From: UBA5704 sp036264355
GTDB taxonomy: Bacteria; Acidobacteriota; Thermoanaerobaculia; Multivoradales; UBA5704
Length of the DNA: 64,000 nucleotides
Direction of reading: 5' to 3'
NCBI GenBank assembly: GCA_036264355.1
Contig: DATARD010000190.1
Location: 26,863-90,862, forward strand
Shown: in pieces, positions 15,455 through 23,924 of the stretch
How the letters are laid out: every line of letters starts with the position of its first letter
How positions within the stretch are numbered: position 1 is the first letter of the stretch
The notes under the pieces: model-generated
Seen by the model: the letters and a program-made list of their open reading frames with translations, nothing else
Told to the model about the DNA's origin: nothing
The model's database searches: none
Position numbers and translations under genes: made by a program

Positions 15455-16309
15455 TCAGCCGTCGATGAACTCGGCCTTCACCCGCGCCGGCAGGATGCCG
15501 GCGGTGTAGCCGCGGTCGAGCAGGAGCTGCACGGCGCGCCGGCCGGCCTCGCCGTAGGAGCGGGTCCAGTCGTTGACGTACATCCCGACGAAACGGTCCG
15601 AGCGCTCGGGATCGTCCTCCAGGCCGCGGGCGTAGCGGACGGCGTAGTCCAGCGCCTCCTTGCGGTGGTCGAGCCCATACTCGATACTCTGGGTGAGCAA
15701 CCGGCAGAGACGGCGCTTCAGCTCTTCGTCGAGATCGCGCTTGATGCCGTTTCCCCCCAGAGGGAGAGGGAGACCGGTCTCCCCTTTCCACCAGGCGCCG
15801 AGGTCGACGACGCTGTGCAGCCCGAGATCCCCATAGGTGAGCTGCCCCTCGTGGATCACGACGCCGGCGTCGAATTCGCCGGCCTGCACGACGTCGAGGA
15901 TGCGGTCGAACGGGACGATCGCCGTGGTCACCTCCGGCTGCCAGAGATGGAGGGTCAGGTTCGCCGTGGTGAGCTGGCCGGGGATCGCCACCTTGCGCCC
16001 CGCCAGGTCGTCCCGGGAGAGCGGGCCGCGGGAGACGACGATCGGGCCGTAGCCGTCGCCGAAGCTCGCCCCGGAGGGCATGAGCTGATAGCGGTCGGCG
16101 AGGTGCGCATAGCCGTGGAAGGAGAGGGCGGTGATCTCGTAGGTGCCGTGGAACGCCGCCTGGTTCAAAGTTTCGATATCCTGGAGGACGTGCCGGATCT
16201 CCAGGCCTGCCGTATCCAGGATCCCCTGGGTCAGGGCATAGAACATGAATGCATCGTCCGAGTCAGGGCTGTGGGCGATACGGATCGTGGTGGTCGGATT
16301 CTCGCTCAT
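15455..16309 (-). CDS. mqnD: 1,4-dihydroxy-6-naphthoate synthase (futalosine menaquinone pathway)
   Basis: 284 residues with a periplasmic-binding-protein-like fold, used by MqnD to convert cyclic de-hypoxanthine futalosine to 1,4-dihydroxy-6-naphthoate. Family features include IRIAHSPDSDDAFMFYALTQ at the N-terminus, ETLNQAAFHGTYEITALSFH, IAIPGQ-like KVAIPGQLTTANL, FDAGVVIHEGQLTYGDLGL and DLGAWWKGETGLPLPLGGN. No signal peptide is present, so it is cytosolic. Its presence implies the organism makes menaquinone by the futalosine route; the other mqn genes are not in the window. The start ATG at 16309 is well defined by the family N-terminus. Confidence 0.93.
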   Translation of the reverse strand: MSENPTTTIRIAHSPDSDDAFMFYALTQGILDTAGLEIRHVLQDIETLNQAAFHGTYEITALSFHGYAHLADRYQLMPSGASFGDGYGPIVVSRGPLSRDDLAGRKVAIPGQLTTANLTLHLWQPEVTTAIVPFDRILDVVQAGEFDAGVVIHEGQLTYGDLGLHSVVDLGAWWKGETGLPLPLGGNGIKRDLDEELKRRLCRLLTQSIEYGLDHRKEALDYAVRYARGLEDDPERSDRFVGMYVNDWTRSYGEAGRRAVQLLLDRGYTAGILPARVKAEFIDG

Positions 16310-16386
16310 GGCGCGGGGAGGCTATCACAACCGAACTGTCCTCGAAGGAGGACGTTTTCTCAAGGAACATCCAAGGAGATTGATCG

Positions 16387-16773
16387 ATGAAAATGCCGTC
16401 GCGCAGTCAATGGGCTCTGCTCTTCGCGTCCGCCCTGGTGATCGTAGGGCTGGCCGCTCCGTATGTCCTGCATGCCGACGACGGGTTCGCCAGCGATGGC
16501 TACCTGAAGGATGACGGGAGGTGCCTCATCCTGACCGAGCATGACGGCCATCAGCGCGTGCTGGTAGGCGCCACCAACGGCCTGGGAGCGCAGGACCACG
16601 TCCGCCTCTGGGGCCGCCCGGTCCGCGGCGCCGAGTGCAACCACTACCGCACCCCCGCCTACGAGGTCACCGAGGTCTTGACGGTGTGGGCCAACGACCG
16701 CCACACTAAGACCTTCTACGATCATGAGAAGGACGGCTCGTTCGAGCGGTGGGCGCGACGCAACCGCGGCTGA
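16387..16773 (+). CDS. Secreted DGFASDGYL-type protein, paralog 1
   Basis: 128 residues with a signal peptide (WALLFASALVIVGLAAPYV, cleavage near VLHADDG). The mature part is DDGFASDGYLKDDGRCLIL, then EHDGHQRVLVGATNGLGAQD, HVRLWGRPVRGAECN and AYEVTEVLTVWANDRHTK. It resembles a single small beta-barrel (DUF5818-like GYLxxxGxCxxLxxxDG ... GxxVRLxGxxVxGxxC). Two Cys residues are conserved with its paralogs. AAGGAG precedes the start by 8 bases, and GTCCTC-GAAG-GAGGAC (about 16339-16354) in the leader can form a hairpin. Function unknown. Confidence 0.8.
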   Translation: MKMPSRSQWALLFASALVIVGLAAPYVLHADDGFASDGYLKDDGRCLILTEHDGHQRVLVGATNGLGAQDHVRLWGRPVRGAECNHYRTPAYEVTEVLTVWANDRHTKTFYDHEKDGSFERWARRNRG

Positions 16774-16798
16774 GGCGGGCTGTTCCAAGGAGAGAGCG

Positions 16799-17182
16799 AT
16801 GAGAATGTTCTGCAGTCGTCTGGCAGTGGTTTTCGGGTTGGTCCTGCTGATCGGAGGCTTGGCGGCCCCCCTCAATGCGGACAACGGCTTCGCTTCAGAC
16901 GGCTATCTGAGCTGGGATGACAACGGCGAATGCCTGCTGCTGCACGAGCACGACGGGCACGTGCGGATCCTGACCGGCGCGATCGACGGCCTTGACGAGG
17001 AGGACCACGTCCGCCTCTGGAGCCACGCTGTCAACGGTGCCGAGTGCAACGGCAACCGGGGCCAGGCCTACGAGGTCACCGAGGTGCTCACCCTGTGGGC
17101 CGACGACAACCACAGCGAAACTTACTACGACCACGAGACCGACGGCTCCTTCCTGAGCTGGGTGGCGCGCAACCGCGGCTGA
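16799..17182 (+). CDS. Secreted DGFASDGYL-type protein, paralog 2
   Basis: 127 residues, clearly a tandem duplicate of the preceding gene: signal peptide LAVVFGLVLLIGGLAAPL, then DNGFASDGYLSWDDNGECLL, EHDGHVRILTGAIDGLDEED, HVRLWSHAVNGAECN, AYEVTEVLTLWADDNH and a WVARNRG ending. I chose the ATG at 16799 because AAGGAGAG lies just upstream and the signal peptide begins there; 25 extra upstream codons are open but overlap the first paralog. A strong rho-independent terminator follows directly, so paralogs 1 and 2 form one transcription unit. Confidence 0.82.
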   Translation: MRMFCSRLAVVFGLVLLIGGLAAPLNADNGFASDGYLSWDDNGECLLLHEHDGHVRILTGAIDGLDEEDHVRLWSHAVNGAECNGNRGQAYEVTEVLTLWADDNHSETYYDHETDGSFLSWVARNRG

Positions 17183-17185
17183 GGC

Positions 17186-17211
17186 AAGGCGGCCGCACGG
17201 CCGCCTTTTTT
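17186..17211 (+). terminator. Rho-independent terminator after paralog 2
   Basis: A perfect 9-bp stem, AAGGCGGCC (17186-17194) with loop GCAC and GGCCGCCTT (17199-17207), is followed by an uninterrupted run of T to 17211. It starts four bases after the stop codon of paralog 2. Confidence 0.9.
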
Positions 17212-17303
17212 CGGTCGTCCCCTCCTCTGGCATCTCCCTTGCTACATCTATAGAAGCGAGAAGGCTTTTCGATCGGAAAGCCGAGACTGGAGGAGGTAGC
17301 ATC

Positions 17304-18017
17304 ATGAGAAAATCTTCGAGCAGAAACCTCACACGATTTTTCGTGCCCGCCCTGTTGCTTGGCGCGGGCCTGTCGCTGCATGGAACCGCCGCCCGCGCGG
17401 CGGACAACGGCTTCGCGATTGATGGGTACTTGAGCAATGACCAGAACAGCGGTTGCATGGTCCTGCGCGAGCACGACGGTGGCACGCGGTTCCTGGCCGG
17501 CGCGACCGGCGGCCTGCAATCGGGTGAGCACGCGCGTCTCTATGTGCGCGCGGTGAACGGCTCGGTCTGCAACGTGCGCGGCAACGCCTATGAGGTCTCC
17601 GAGGTGCTGACCCTGTGGTGAGATGACCGGCACAAGACGACCACGTATGACCATCTGACCGACGGGACCTTCGGCGACTACGTCAACCGCAGCCAGGGCG
17701 GCTATCACGGCAACGGCTACGGTTACCGCCAGGGCATGGACAACGGCCAGTATCGCCAGGGATATCCGGACCAGAGGGACCAGAGGGGCTACCGCGATGA
17801 CAATCGCGGCGACCTGATCAGCCTGCGCGGCCGGTTGTCCGACGACGAAGGCGGCGCCTGCCCGGTGCTGCGCACCCGCGACGGCCAGGTCTGGAATCTG
17901 GAAGGCGATCTGAGCCGGTTCCGCGACCACGCGCGCGTGCGGGTGGTGGGCTGGGCCGAACCCGACTCGCGGTGCGGTGGCCAGACGCTCCACGTCCGCC
18001 GCATGACCAGCGACTAG
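17304..18017 (+). pseudogene. Secreted two-domain paralog 3, interrupted by in-frame TGA
   Basis: The first domain (signal peptide FFVPALLLGAGLSLHGTAA, then DNGFAIDGYLSNDQNSGCMV and AYEVSEVLTLW) matches paralogs 1 and 2. At 17619-17621 a TGA replaces the Ala codon that follows LTLW/LTVW in both paralogs. The same frame then continues with the expected sequence (DDRHKTTTYDHLTDGTF), a Gly/Tyr/Gln-rich linker and a second domain (LISLRGRLSDDEGGACPVLR, DGQVWNLEGDLSRFRDHARV, RVVGWAEPDSRCGGQTLHV) to a TAG at 18017. Total coding potential is 237 codons. I call it a nonsense-interrupted gene. Readthrough or a sequence error would also explain it. A hairpin follows the final stop. Confidence 0.7.
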
Positions 18018-18045
18018 AGCTGGCTCCTCCAGGTGCAGGGGGGCG

Positions 18046-18078
18046 CAGGGCGGCCGGAAGGCCGCCCTGTGTATTTAT
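18046..18078 (+). terminator. Hairpin terminator between convergent genes
   Basis: A perfect 10-bp stem CAGGGCGGCC (18046-18055), loop GGAA, then GGCCGCCCTG (18060-18069), followed by TGTATTTATT. The T-rich tail is on the plus strand, so it would end transcripts from the paralog-3 gene. It lies just beyond the stop of the convergent oxidoreductase gene. Confidence 0.7.
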
Positions 18079-19514
18079 TCGTACTGGATGAACCCGGCCC
18101 CCAGGATGTGGTCCGGATCGAACCGCTGCTTGGCCGCCTGCATGCGCGGCCACTCGTTGCCGTAGTGGGCCGCCCATTTCTCGGCGGTGTCGAAGGTGAC
18201 ATAGCCGGAGAGGTAGCGCTTGCCGCCGTAGTGGATCGACAGGTCGCTGCACAGGTCGAGCTGGCTGAGGGCGCGCTCCAGGGCCCAGGCCGGAACCCCC
18301 GGCAGGATGCCCCAGCCCATCACGAAGTCCCCTTCCGGATGCATGAAGAGCGGCACGTCCGAGGTGCGCGCGTAGGCCGGCCAGAGGAGGATTTGGCCGC
18401 CCGGCCCGAGCGCCTGCGGCGGGGTGATGGCGAGCACCGACTCGATGAACTCGCGCGCCGTGTCCCAGGGCAGGGTGGTCTCCATCCAGGGGTGATGCAT
18501 GTCCCAGTAGCCGCCGCGCCGCCACAACTCGAAGACCGGGTCCATCCGGCAGCAGAATTCGAGCTGGGTGTAGTCGCTGGTCTCCAAGTGCTTGTATGGG
18601 GTGAGGCCGGCGAGCACGGCCTGGGTGTCCGGCTCCTCGCCGTCGTCATATTCGACCGTCAGGTGGAGCGGATACATCCAGTAGGCGAACGTCTGCACGC
18701 CTTCGGCCAGCTCCATCCCCTCGCCGATCTTGCGGATGCCCTGGAAGCAGGGGGTGCACCACGACTCCAGGGACGAGAAGGTCGGATTGGCCGGGTCCAT
18801 CACCTTCTTCGCGTCGGCCATCAGCGCGCCCAGGTCGTCGTACAGCAGGTAGTACTTGCGGACGCGCGGCTTGCAGTGGCGCAGGCGGATCTTGGCCTTG
18901 GTGATGATGCCGAACTGCCCGAGGCTGCAGCGCACGGCGTCGAACAGCTCGCGGTTCTCGTCGCGCGAGCAGGTGACGATCTCGCCCGCGCCGGTGACCA
19001 CTTCGAGCTCGACCGCGGTGTCCGCCTGGGTGCCATAGCGGAAGCTGGCGACGCCGAGACCGGCCATGGAGAGCGTGCCGGCGATGGTGACGTTCAGATT
19101 GTTGGTGAGGACGCGCGGCACCAGGCCGTGCTCCAGGCTGGCGCGCACGAGCTGCCGCCACACGACGCCGCCGCCCACCGTGGCGACCTCGCCGGCGGTG
19201 TCGATCTCGTGGATCGTGCTGAGCGACGAGGTGTCGAGGAGGACGCCGTCCTTGACCGTCGACTGGCCGGTCTGGGTGTGCCCCTGGCCGCGGGCGACCA
19301 GCGGGATCTTCCGCTCGCGGCAGAAGCGCACGACCGCCGCCACCTCGTCGGCCGAGGCGCAGCGCGCCACCGCGCCGGGCAGGCGGTCCACCATGCGGCC
19401 GAAATCGGAGCGGAACTGGGAGCGGGTCTCCTCGTCGAGGAGAATGCGGTCACCGAAAACCTCCTTGAGCTCAAGGAAGTCGCGAGACGTAGCCGGTGGA
19501 ATCGTAACGGTCAT
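18075..19514 (-). CDS. FAD-binding oxidoreductase (PCMH type, cytokinin-dehydrogenase-like)
   Basis: 479 residues. The PCMH FAD-binding half spans about 35-215: VVRFCRERKIPLVARGQGHT, QTGQSTVKDGVLLDTSSLS, VATVGGGVVWRQLVRASLEH, NNLNVTIAGTLSMAGLGVAS and ELFDAVRCSLGQFGIITKAK. The GQGHTQTGQ motif, with His near 79, resembles the GHS flavin-attachment motif of cytokinin dehydrogenases. The C-terminal substrate half ends in RFDPDHILGAGFI, as in that family. It is a soluble flavoprotein; the substrate is unknown, and plant-hormone chemistry is not implied by homology alone. Confidence 0.85.
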   Translation of the reverse strand: MTVTIPPATSRDFLELKEVFGDRILLDEETRSQFRSDFGRMVDRLPGAVARCASADEVAAVVRFCRERKIPLVARGQGHTQTGQSTVKDGVLLDTSSLSTIHEIDTAGEVATVGGGVVWRQLVRASLEHGLVPRVLTNNLNVTIAGTLSMAGLGVASFRYGTQADTAVELEVVTGAGEIVTCSRDENRELFDAVRCSLGQFGIITKAKIRLRHCKPRVRKYYLLYDDLGALMADAKKVMDPANPTFSSLESWCTPCFQGIRKIGEGMELAEGVQTFAYWMYPLHLTVEYDDGEEPDTQAVLAGLTPYKHLETSDYTQLEFCCRMDPVFELWRRGGYWDMHHPWMETTLPWDTAREFIESVLAITPPQALGPGGQILLWPAYARTSDVPLFMHPEGDFVMGWGILPGVPAWALERALSQLDLCSDLSIHYGGKRYLSGYVTFDTAEKWAAHYGNEWPRMQAAKQRFDPDHILGAGFIQYE

Positions 19515-19558
19515 AAAGCGGAGCTCTCCAGGATCACGCCGAGCGAACGCCGCTCCCC

Positions 19559-20122
19559 TCAGCGTGGAGGAGGCGGCGGGGGCGGCGGGGTTGCATTCTC
19601 TGGGACAGGGACGGGAACAGGGACGGGTGCCGGGGGCGTAAGCTGCCGGCCGGATTTCTGGGCGGCGGCGGTCTCGGCGGCGTGGCCGGCCAGATCGAGG
19701 GGCAGCACGGTGCGGAAGCCTTTGCGGATCCAGCCGTCGATCCCACCGTCCATCAGCACCGCGTTCTCGAAACCGGAGGAGGTCAACACCGCCATGCCTT
19801 CCTCGGAGCAGACCTGGGTGTCACAGTAGACGAGGAAGGTCTCCTCGCGCAGCGCGCTCAGCTCCAACAGACGATAAGGGAGCCGGTCGACCGGGATGTT
19901 GTAGGCCCGGAAGAGGTGGCCGGTGTCGCCGTTGAACGCCTGCGGGCTGCGCAGGTCGAGGATCAGGATGTTCGGGCTGTCGTGCATCATCTCATAGGCG
20001 ATGGGGGGGCTCACCTTGCTGTACGGCGGGCGGTGTGCCGCCCGCTCCGCCATCCGCCGCTTGAGGGCGCTGCAGCCGGGGAGGAGCAACAGGCACAGGG
20101 CCAGGAGAGCTGTCCGCCGCAT
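19559..20122 (-). CDS. Rhodanese-domain lipoprotein
   Basis: 187 residues. A lipobox signal (ALLALCLLLLPGC, Cys 16) predicts attachment to a membrane outside the cytoplasm. The rhodanese domain follows: ILILDLRSPQAFNGDTGHL, FRAYNIPVDRLPYRLLELS, the active-site-like loop VYCDTQVCSEEG, GFENAVLMDGGIDGWIRKG. The loop carries Cys, so sulfur transfer or thiol chemistry is possible. The tail is low complexity (PVPVPVPVP and eight prolines), which could extend through peptidoglycan. It follows the STAS gene by 6 bases on the same strand. Confidence 0.85.
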   Translation of the reverse strand: MRRTALLALCLLLLPGCSALKRRMAERAAHRPPYSKVSPPIAYEMMHDSPNILILDLRSPQAFNGDTGHLFRAYNIPVDRLPYRLLELSALREETFLVYCDTQVCSEEGMAVLTSSGFENAVLMDGGIDGWIRKGFRTVLPLDLAGHAAETAAAQKSGRQLTPPAPVPVPVPVPENATPPPPPPPPR

Positions 20123-20128
20123 GTCTCT

Positions 20129-20467
20129 CTACCGCGCCGCGGTGAGGGCCGCGTCAACGGTGTCATAGATGGAGAACAGCTCGGCAAGCTTCGCCACCTG
20201 GAGCAGCTTGCGGATCCGTTCCGACGGATTGACCAGGATCAGCTCGCGGTGGGAGCTGCGGAAGCGGCCGAGATAGCCCACCAGCTCGCCGATCCCCGTC
20301 GAGTCGATGAAGTTGATTTTCGAGAAGTCGATGATCACGTGGCCGCGGTCGTCGGCGAGGGCGCGCTCCAGCGTCTGCGCGAAGAACTGGGCGCTTTCGC
20401 CGAGCTTGATGACCCCCTCGACGTTGAGAAGGGTGAACCCGTTGAGATGGCGCTTTTCGACGATCAT
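20129..20467 (-). CDS. STAS-domain anti-sigma-factor antagonist
   Basis: 112 residues, a single STAS domain of SpoIIAA/RsbV type: LNGFTLLNVEGVIKLGESAQ, HVIIDFSKINFIDSTGIGEL with the phosphorylatable Ser in DSTGIGEL, and ELILVNPSERIRKLLQVAKL. These proteins reverse anti-sigma kinases in partner-switching regulation; the cognate kinase is not in the window. The start overlaps the stop of the upstream methyltransferase-like gene by four bases. Confidence 0.92.
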   Translation of the reverse strand: MIVEKRHLNGFTLLNVEGVIKLGESAQFFAQTLERALADDRGHVIIDFSKINFIDSTGIGELVGYLGRFRSSHRELILVNPSERIRKLLQVAKLAELFSIYDTVDAALTAAR

Positions 20468-20991
20468 TCCGCGGGGCCGCTGAAGGCGGGAAGTCTAGCA
20501 CAAACTGGTGGCTCACCTCCGCTCGGCCAGCAGAGCCGGCGGTGCGCCGCGAACGCCTGCCGCTTGAACCGCTGCGTCGCCGGGTGGTCGCACTCGAAAA
20601 ACCGCACGTCCGGCCGTTCGCGGTGGAGGCGCAGGGCGAGCGTGCCGAGCCCGGCGCCGAGCACGACGACTTGCAAGATGCCGGAGTCCCCGGAAGACGT
20701 CGTCAGCGCGGCGCGGACGGCGTCCTCCAGGAAGAGCTTGCGCACCGCGTAGTGGAGCATAATGCCGGGGATGACGAACGTCTCGGCCGCATAGGCCAGG
20801 CCGCGCGGCAGCGCATGCCCGCCGGCCCACGCCGCCAGACGCGCCGCTTTCGGATCGGCGCTCTCCAGAAACCAGCGATACGCCTCCGCCGCCTCCGCCG
20901 GCACCAGCACCGCGGTGCGCGGATCGCGCGACAGAAACAGCATCGCCCTGGCGATCAGAAGAGCCGTTTCGCTCGGCCGCTCCGCTCTCAT
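20464..20991 (-). CDS. SAM methyltransferase of the LCM/PPM1 type, C-terminally truncated
   Basis: 175 residues. The N-terminal part of leucine-carboxyl-methyltransferase-like enzymes is recognisable: RPSETALLIARAMLFLSRDP, MLHYAVRKLFLEDAVRAAL, the SAM motif QVVVLGAGLGTLALRL and FFECDHPATQRFKRQAFAAH. Full-length members run about 270-300 residues; here the protein ends shortly after the DHPATQ motif with an unrelated Pro-rich tail, so much of the catalytic domain is missing. It may be a decayed gene kept open by its overlap with the STAS start. Confidence 0.65.
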   Translation of the reverse strand: MRAERPSETALLIARAMLFLSRDPRTAVLVPAEAAEAYRWFLESADPKAARLAAWAGGHALPRGLAYAAETFVIPGIMLHYAVRKLFLEDAVRAALTTSSGDSGILQVVVLGAGLGTLALRLHRERPDVRFFECDHPATQRFKRQAFAAHRRLCWPSGGEPPVCARLPAFSGPAE

Positions 20992-21033
20992 GCTCGGGAG
21001 GGTAACAGAGCGCCTCTGCTACCATCCCCCGCC

Positions 21034-22221
21034 ATGCCCCGGAAACCACGCGGCCCCCTGACCGGCATCCGTGTCATCGATGCATCGCGGGTGCTGGCCG
21101 GACCCTATCTCGCGATGCTGCTCGGCGATCTTGGAGCCGAGGTGATCAAGATCGAGAAGCCGGACGGCGGCGATCAGTCGCGCGGCTGGGGACCGCCGTT
21201 CGTCGGTCCTCCGGAGGAACGGGTCTCGGCCTATTTCGTCGCCGCCAACCGCAACAAGCGGTCGGTGGCCCTGGATCTCAAGGACGCCGCGGGACGGGAA
21301 GCTTTTCATCGCCTGCTCGCCGGAGCGGATGTGCTGGTGGAGAACTTCCTGCCAGGGGAATGGCGCAAGCTGGGATTCCGCAGCACAGCCTTCACGAAAA
21401 AATACCCACGGCTCCTGCACTGCACCATCTCCGGCTATGGCACCGGCCCGGACGCGGACCGGCCGGCGTACGACGTCGCGCTGCAAGCCGAGACGGGGCT
21501 GATGTCCCTCACCGGTTTCGCCGGCACGGAGCCGGTACGGGTAGGCGTCGCGGTGGTCGACATCCTCTCCGCGCTCTACGGCCTGTCAGGGCTGCTCGCG
21601 GCGCTCTATGCGCGGGACGCGGGAGGCGCCGGTCCGCGCCGGCGGCGAGTGGAGGTGTCGATGATCGACGCCGGCACCGCCTTCCTTTCCTATGCCGCGC
21701 AGTCGTGGCTCGCCGACGGCCGGCAGCCGGCTCCCCTGGGATCGCGCCACCCCAATCTAGCGCCCTACCAGGCGTTCCGGGCGCGCGACGGCTGGTTCAT
21801 CGTCGGCGTCGGCAGCCAGGAGCTCTGGCACCGCTTCTGCCAGGCGATCGCACGGCCGGAGCTCGAGACCGATCCGCGCTTCGCGACCAATGCCGCGCGG
21901 GTCCGCAACCGGAACGACCTCGACCGCCTCCTCGGCGAGGTCTTCGCGGCTCAACCCACCGCGTTCTGGGACCGGCTGATGCGCGAGCACCGCATTCCGG
22001 CGGCGCCGACGGCGACCGTGGGCGAAGCCGTGGAGCGCGCCCGCGACCGTGGCCAGGTGCTGCCGCTCCTGGCGGGCGCTTACGGCGAGCTCGCGACCGT
22101 GGCCGCGCCGTTCCTGTTCAACGGCGTGCGCACCGTCCCCACGCTGCCGCCGCCAGCCCTTGGGCAACATACGGCTGAAGTCTTGCGTAAGGTAGGGTTG
22201 GCCACGAAACGCCGAAGGTGA
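21034..22221 (+). CDS. Class III CoA-transferase (CaiB/BaiF family)
   Basis: 395 residues with family III CoA-transferase features: LTGIRVIDASRVLAGPYLAM then LLGDLGAEVIKIEKPDGGD, FVAANRNKRSVALDLKD, ADVLVENFLPGEWRKLGF, and RPAYDVALQAETGLMSLTG where Asp147 fits the catalytic aspartate that forms the acyl anhydride. The C-terminal segment PTATVGEAVERARDRGQVLP is typical. Donor and acceptor acids cannot be deduced. The ATG at 21034 gives the family N-terminus. Confidence 0.92.
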   Translation: MPRKPRGPLTGIRVIDASRVLAGPYLAMLLGDLGAEVIKIEKPDGGDQSRGWGPPFVGPPEERVSAYFVAANRNKRSVALDLKDAAGREAFHRLLAGADVLVENFLPGEWRKLGFRSTAFTKKYPRLLHCTISGYGTGPDADRPAYDVALQAETGLMSLTGFAGTEPVRVGVAVVDILSALYGLSGLLAALYARDAGGAGPRRRRVEVSMIDAGTAFLSYAAQSWLADGRQPAPLGSRHPNLAPYQAFRARDGWFIVGVGSQELWHRFCQAIARPELETDPRFATNAARVRNRNDLDRLLGEVFAAQPTAFWDRLMREHRIPAAPTATVGEAVERARDRGQVLPLLAGAYGELATVAAPFLFNGVRTVPTLPPPALGQHTAEVLRKVGLATKRRR

Positions 22222-22248
22222 TCGTTGACCCTCAAGGGGGAGGAATCC

Positions 22249-23919
22249 ATGCCTCGCATCTTTCTTCTCGCTTCGCTCCTGGTCCTCGCTGACCCCCGGG
22301 TGGATTGGGAGCACCGGGTACCCGAGCTGATGCGCGCCGGCGAGGTGCCGGGCGTCTCGATCGCGGTGATCCGCGACGGCAAGCTCTTCTGGAGCGGCGC
22401 CTTCGGCGTGGCGGATCCATCCACGGGTGCCGTAGCACGACCGGACACCACGTTCCAGGCCGCGTCCTTGAGCAAACCGGTCTTCGCCTACACCGTGCTG
22501 CGCCTGGTCGACCGCGGCGCCCTCGGCCTGGATACACCGCTGGTCAGCTATCTCCCCTACGAGCGTTTCGCGGATGAACGCGCCGCGCGCATCACCGCCC
22601 GCATGGTCCTCTCCCATACGACCGGCCTGCCCAACTGGGGCGGCGACAAGCTGAAGCTCGCCTTCGCGCCGGGGGAGCATTTTTCCTACTCCGGCGAGGG
22701 CTACTTCTACCTTCAGAAAGTGGTCGCGAAGATCACCGGCACGCCTCTCGCCGAGCTCGCCCGCCGCGAGGTCTTCGCGCCGCTGGGAATGACCCGCACG
22801 AGCTACGTCTGGCTGGGCCAGCCCGCAGCGGCCGGCGTCGACGACTCCGGCAACGTGCAGAGCACCGATCCGGGCCAGGCGGCGAACGCGGCGGCCAGCC
22901 TGCTGACCACCGCCGGAGACTACAGCCGCTTCCTGCTCGCCGTCGTCACCGGCCAGGGGCTCAAGCCGGAATCCGCCGCCGCCATGCTGACGCCGCAGAT
23001 CCATGTCCCCGCCAAACGGGACGATCCCGCGTCCGCGCCGCGCGACGACATGTCCTGGGGGCTCGGCTGGGGACTGGCCAAGACCGGCGACGGCGAATTC
23101 TTCTGGCACTGGGGGCACCAGGACGCCTGGCGCGCCTTCACCGCAGTGCGGCGGGATGGCCGCGCCGGGCTCGTCGTCTTCACCAACAGCGCCACCGGCC
23201 TGTCGATCGCCCGCGACCTCGCCGATCTGGCCGGGGTCGGCGGCCTGCCCGTCCTCGACTGGAACGGCTACGAGAGCTACGACAACCCGCGCTGGAAAGC
23301 CCGCCGGGAGCTGCTGCACATTTTTTCGGATCAGGGCGCCGAGGCCGGCCGGCGCCGCTTCGCCCAGATGCGAGACTCCGCACCCGAGGTCGTCGACGCC
23401 AAGCTGGCGGATGAGCTTGCCGATCTCCTGGAAGGCCGCGGCAAGGCGGCGGAAGCCGCCGCCCTGCTCACCCAGGGCGCCGGCGCGAACCCTTCAGCCA
23501 AGAGCTACGGCAGCCTCGGCGACGCCTGGCTCGCCGCGGGAGAGCTTGAACGCGCCCTCGAAAGCTACGAAGCGGCCGCGAAGCTCGATCCGTCGTCACC
23601 CCACACCGACGAAATCCGCTGGATCCGGGAATGGCTCGCGCTGAAGAAGAACCCGATCAGCCTCTCTGCCGAGGCCCTCCGCCGGTTCGCCGGCGACTAC
23701 GGTCCACGGCACGTGCGTCTCGACGGCGGAGCCCTCACCTACACCCGGACCGGCCGCCCGCGAGCCCTCCGCCTGCTGCCAGCCACCGCCGACACCTTCT
23801 TCGTGGAAGGCCGCGACAATCTCAGAATCCAGTTCGCCGTCGATGCCGCCGGCCGCGCGACCAGGATCATCATTGTCGGCCCGGAAGGCCCGCAGGACTC
23901 CTCGCCGCGCGATCCGTAG
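22249..23919 (+). CDS. Serine hydrolase of class C beta-lactamase fold with C-terminal TPR
   Basis: 556 residues. A short hydrophobic N-terminus (IFLLASLLVLA) suggests export. Beta-lactamase-family motifs: SLSK catalytic Ser-x-x-Lys in FQAASLSKPVFAY, YSGEGYFYLQK in place of the Tyr-x-Asn motif, and FFWHWGHQDAWR near the third motif. The C-terminal part has a TPR-like pair (SYGSLGDAWLAAGELERALE then SYEAAAKLDPSSP) and a final beta-rich domain (GDYGPRHVRLDGGALTYTR). Such proteins are usually esterases or peptidases acting outside the cytoplasm. I start at the ATG behind GGGGAGGAATCC. Confidence 0.88.
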   Translation: MPRIFLLASLLVLADPRVDWEHRVPELMRAGEVPGVSIAVIRDGKLFWSGAFGVADPSTGAVARPDTTFQAASLSKPVFAYTVLRLVDRGALGLDTPLVSYLPYERFADERAARITARMVLSHTTGLPNWGGDKLKLAFAPGEHFSYSGEGYFYLQKVVAKITGTPLAELARREVFAPLGMTRTSYVWLGQPAAAGVDDSGNVQSTDPGQAANAAASLLTTAGDYSRFLLAVVTGQGLKPESAAAMLTPQIHVPAKRDDPASAPRDDMSWGLGWGLAKTGDGEFFWHWGHQDAWRAFTAVRRDGRAGLVVFTNSATGLSIARDLADLAGVGGLPVLDWNGYESYDNPRWKARRELLHIFSDQGAEAGRRRFAQMRDSAPEVVDAKLADELADLLEGRGKAAEAAALLTQGAGANPSAKSYGSLGDAWLAAGELERALESYEAAAKLDPSSPHTDEIRWIREWLALKKNPISLSAEALRRFAGDYGPRHVRLDGGALTYTRTGRPRALRLLPATADTFFVEGRDNLRIQFAVDAAGRATRIIIVGPEGPQDSSPRDP

Positions 23920-23924
23920 CCGGC

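Noticed and set aside
17619..17621. Selenocysteine codon
   Set aside because: No recognisable bacterial SECIS hairpin follows the TGA, the paralogs have Ala rather than Cys there, and a nonsense mutation or sequence error is simpler.
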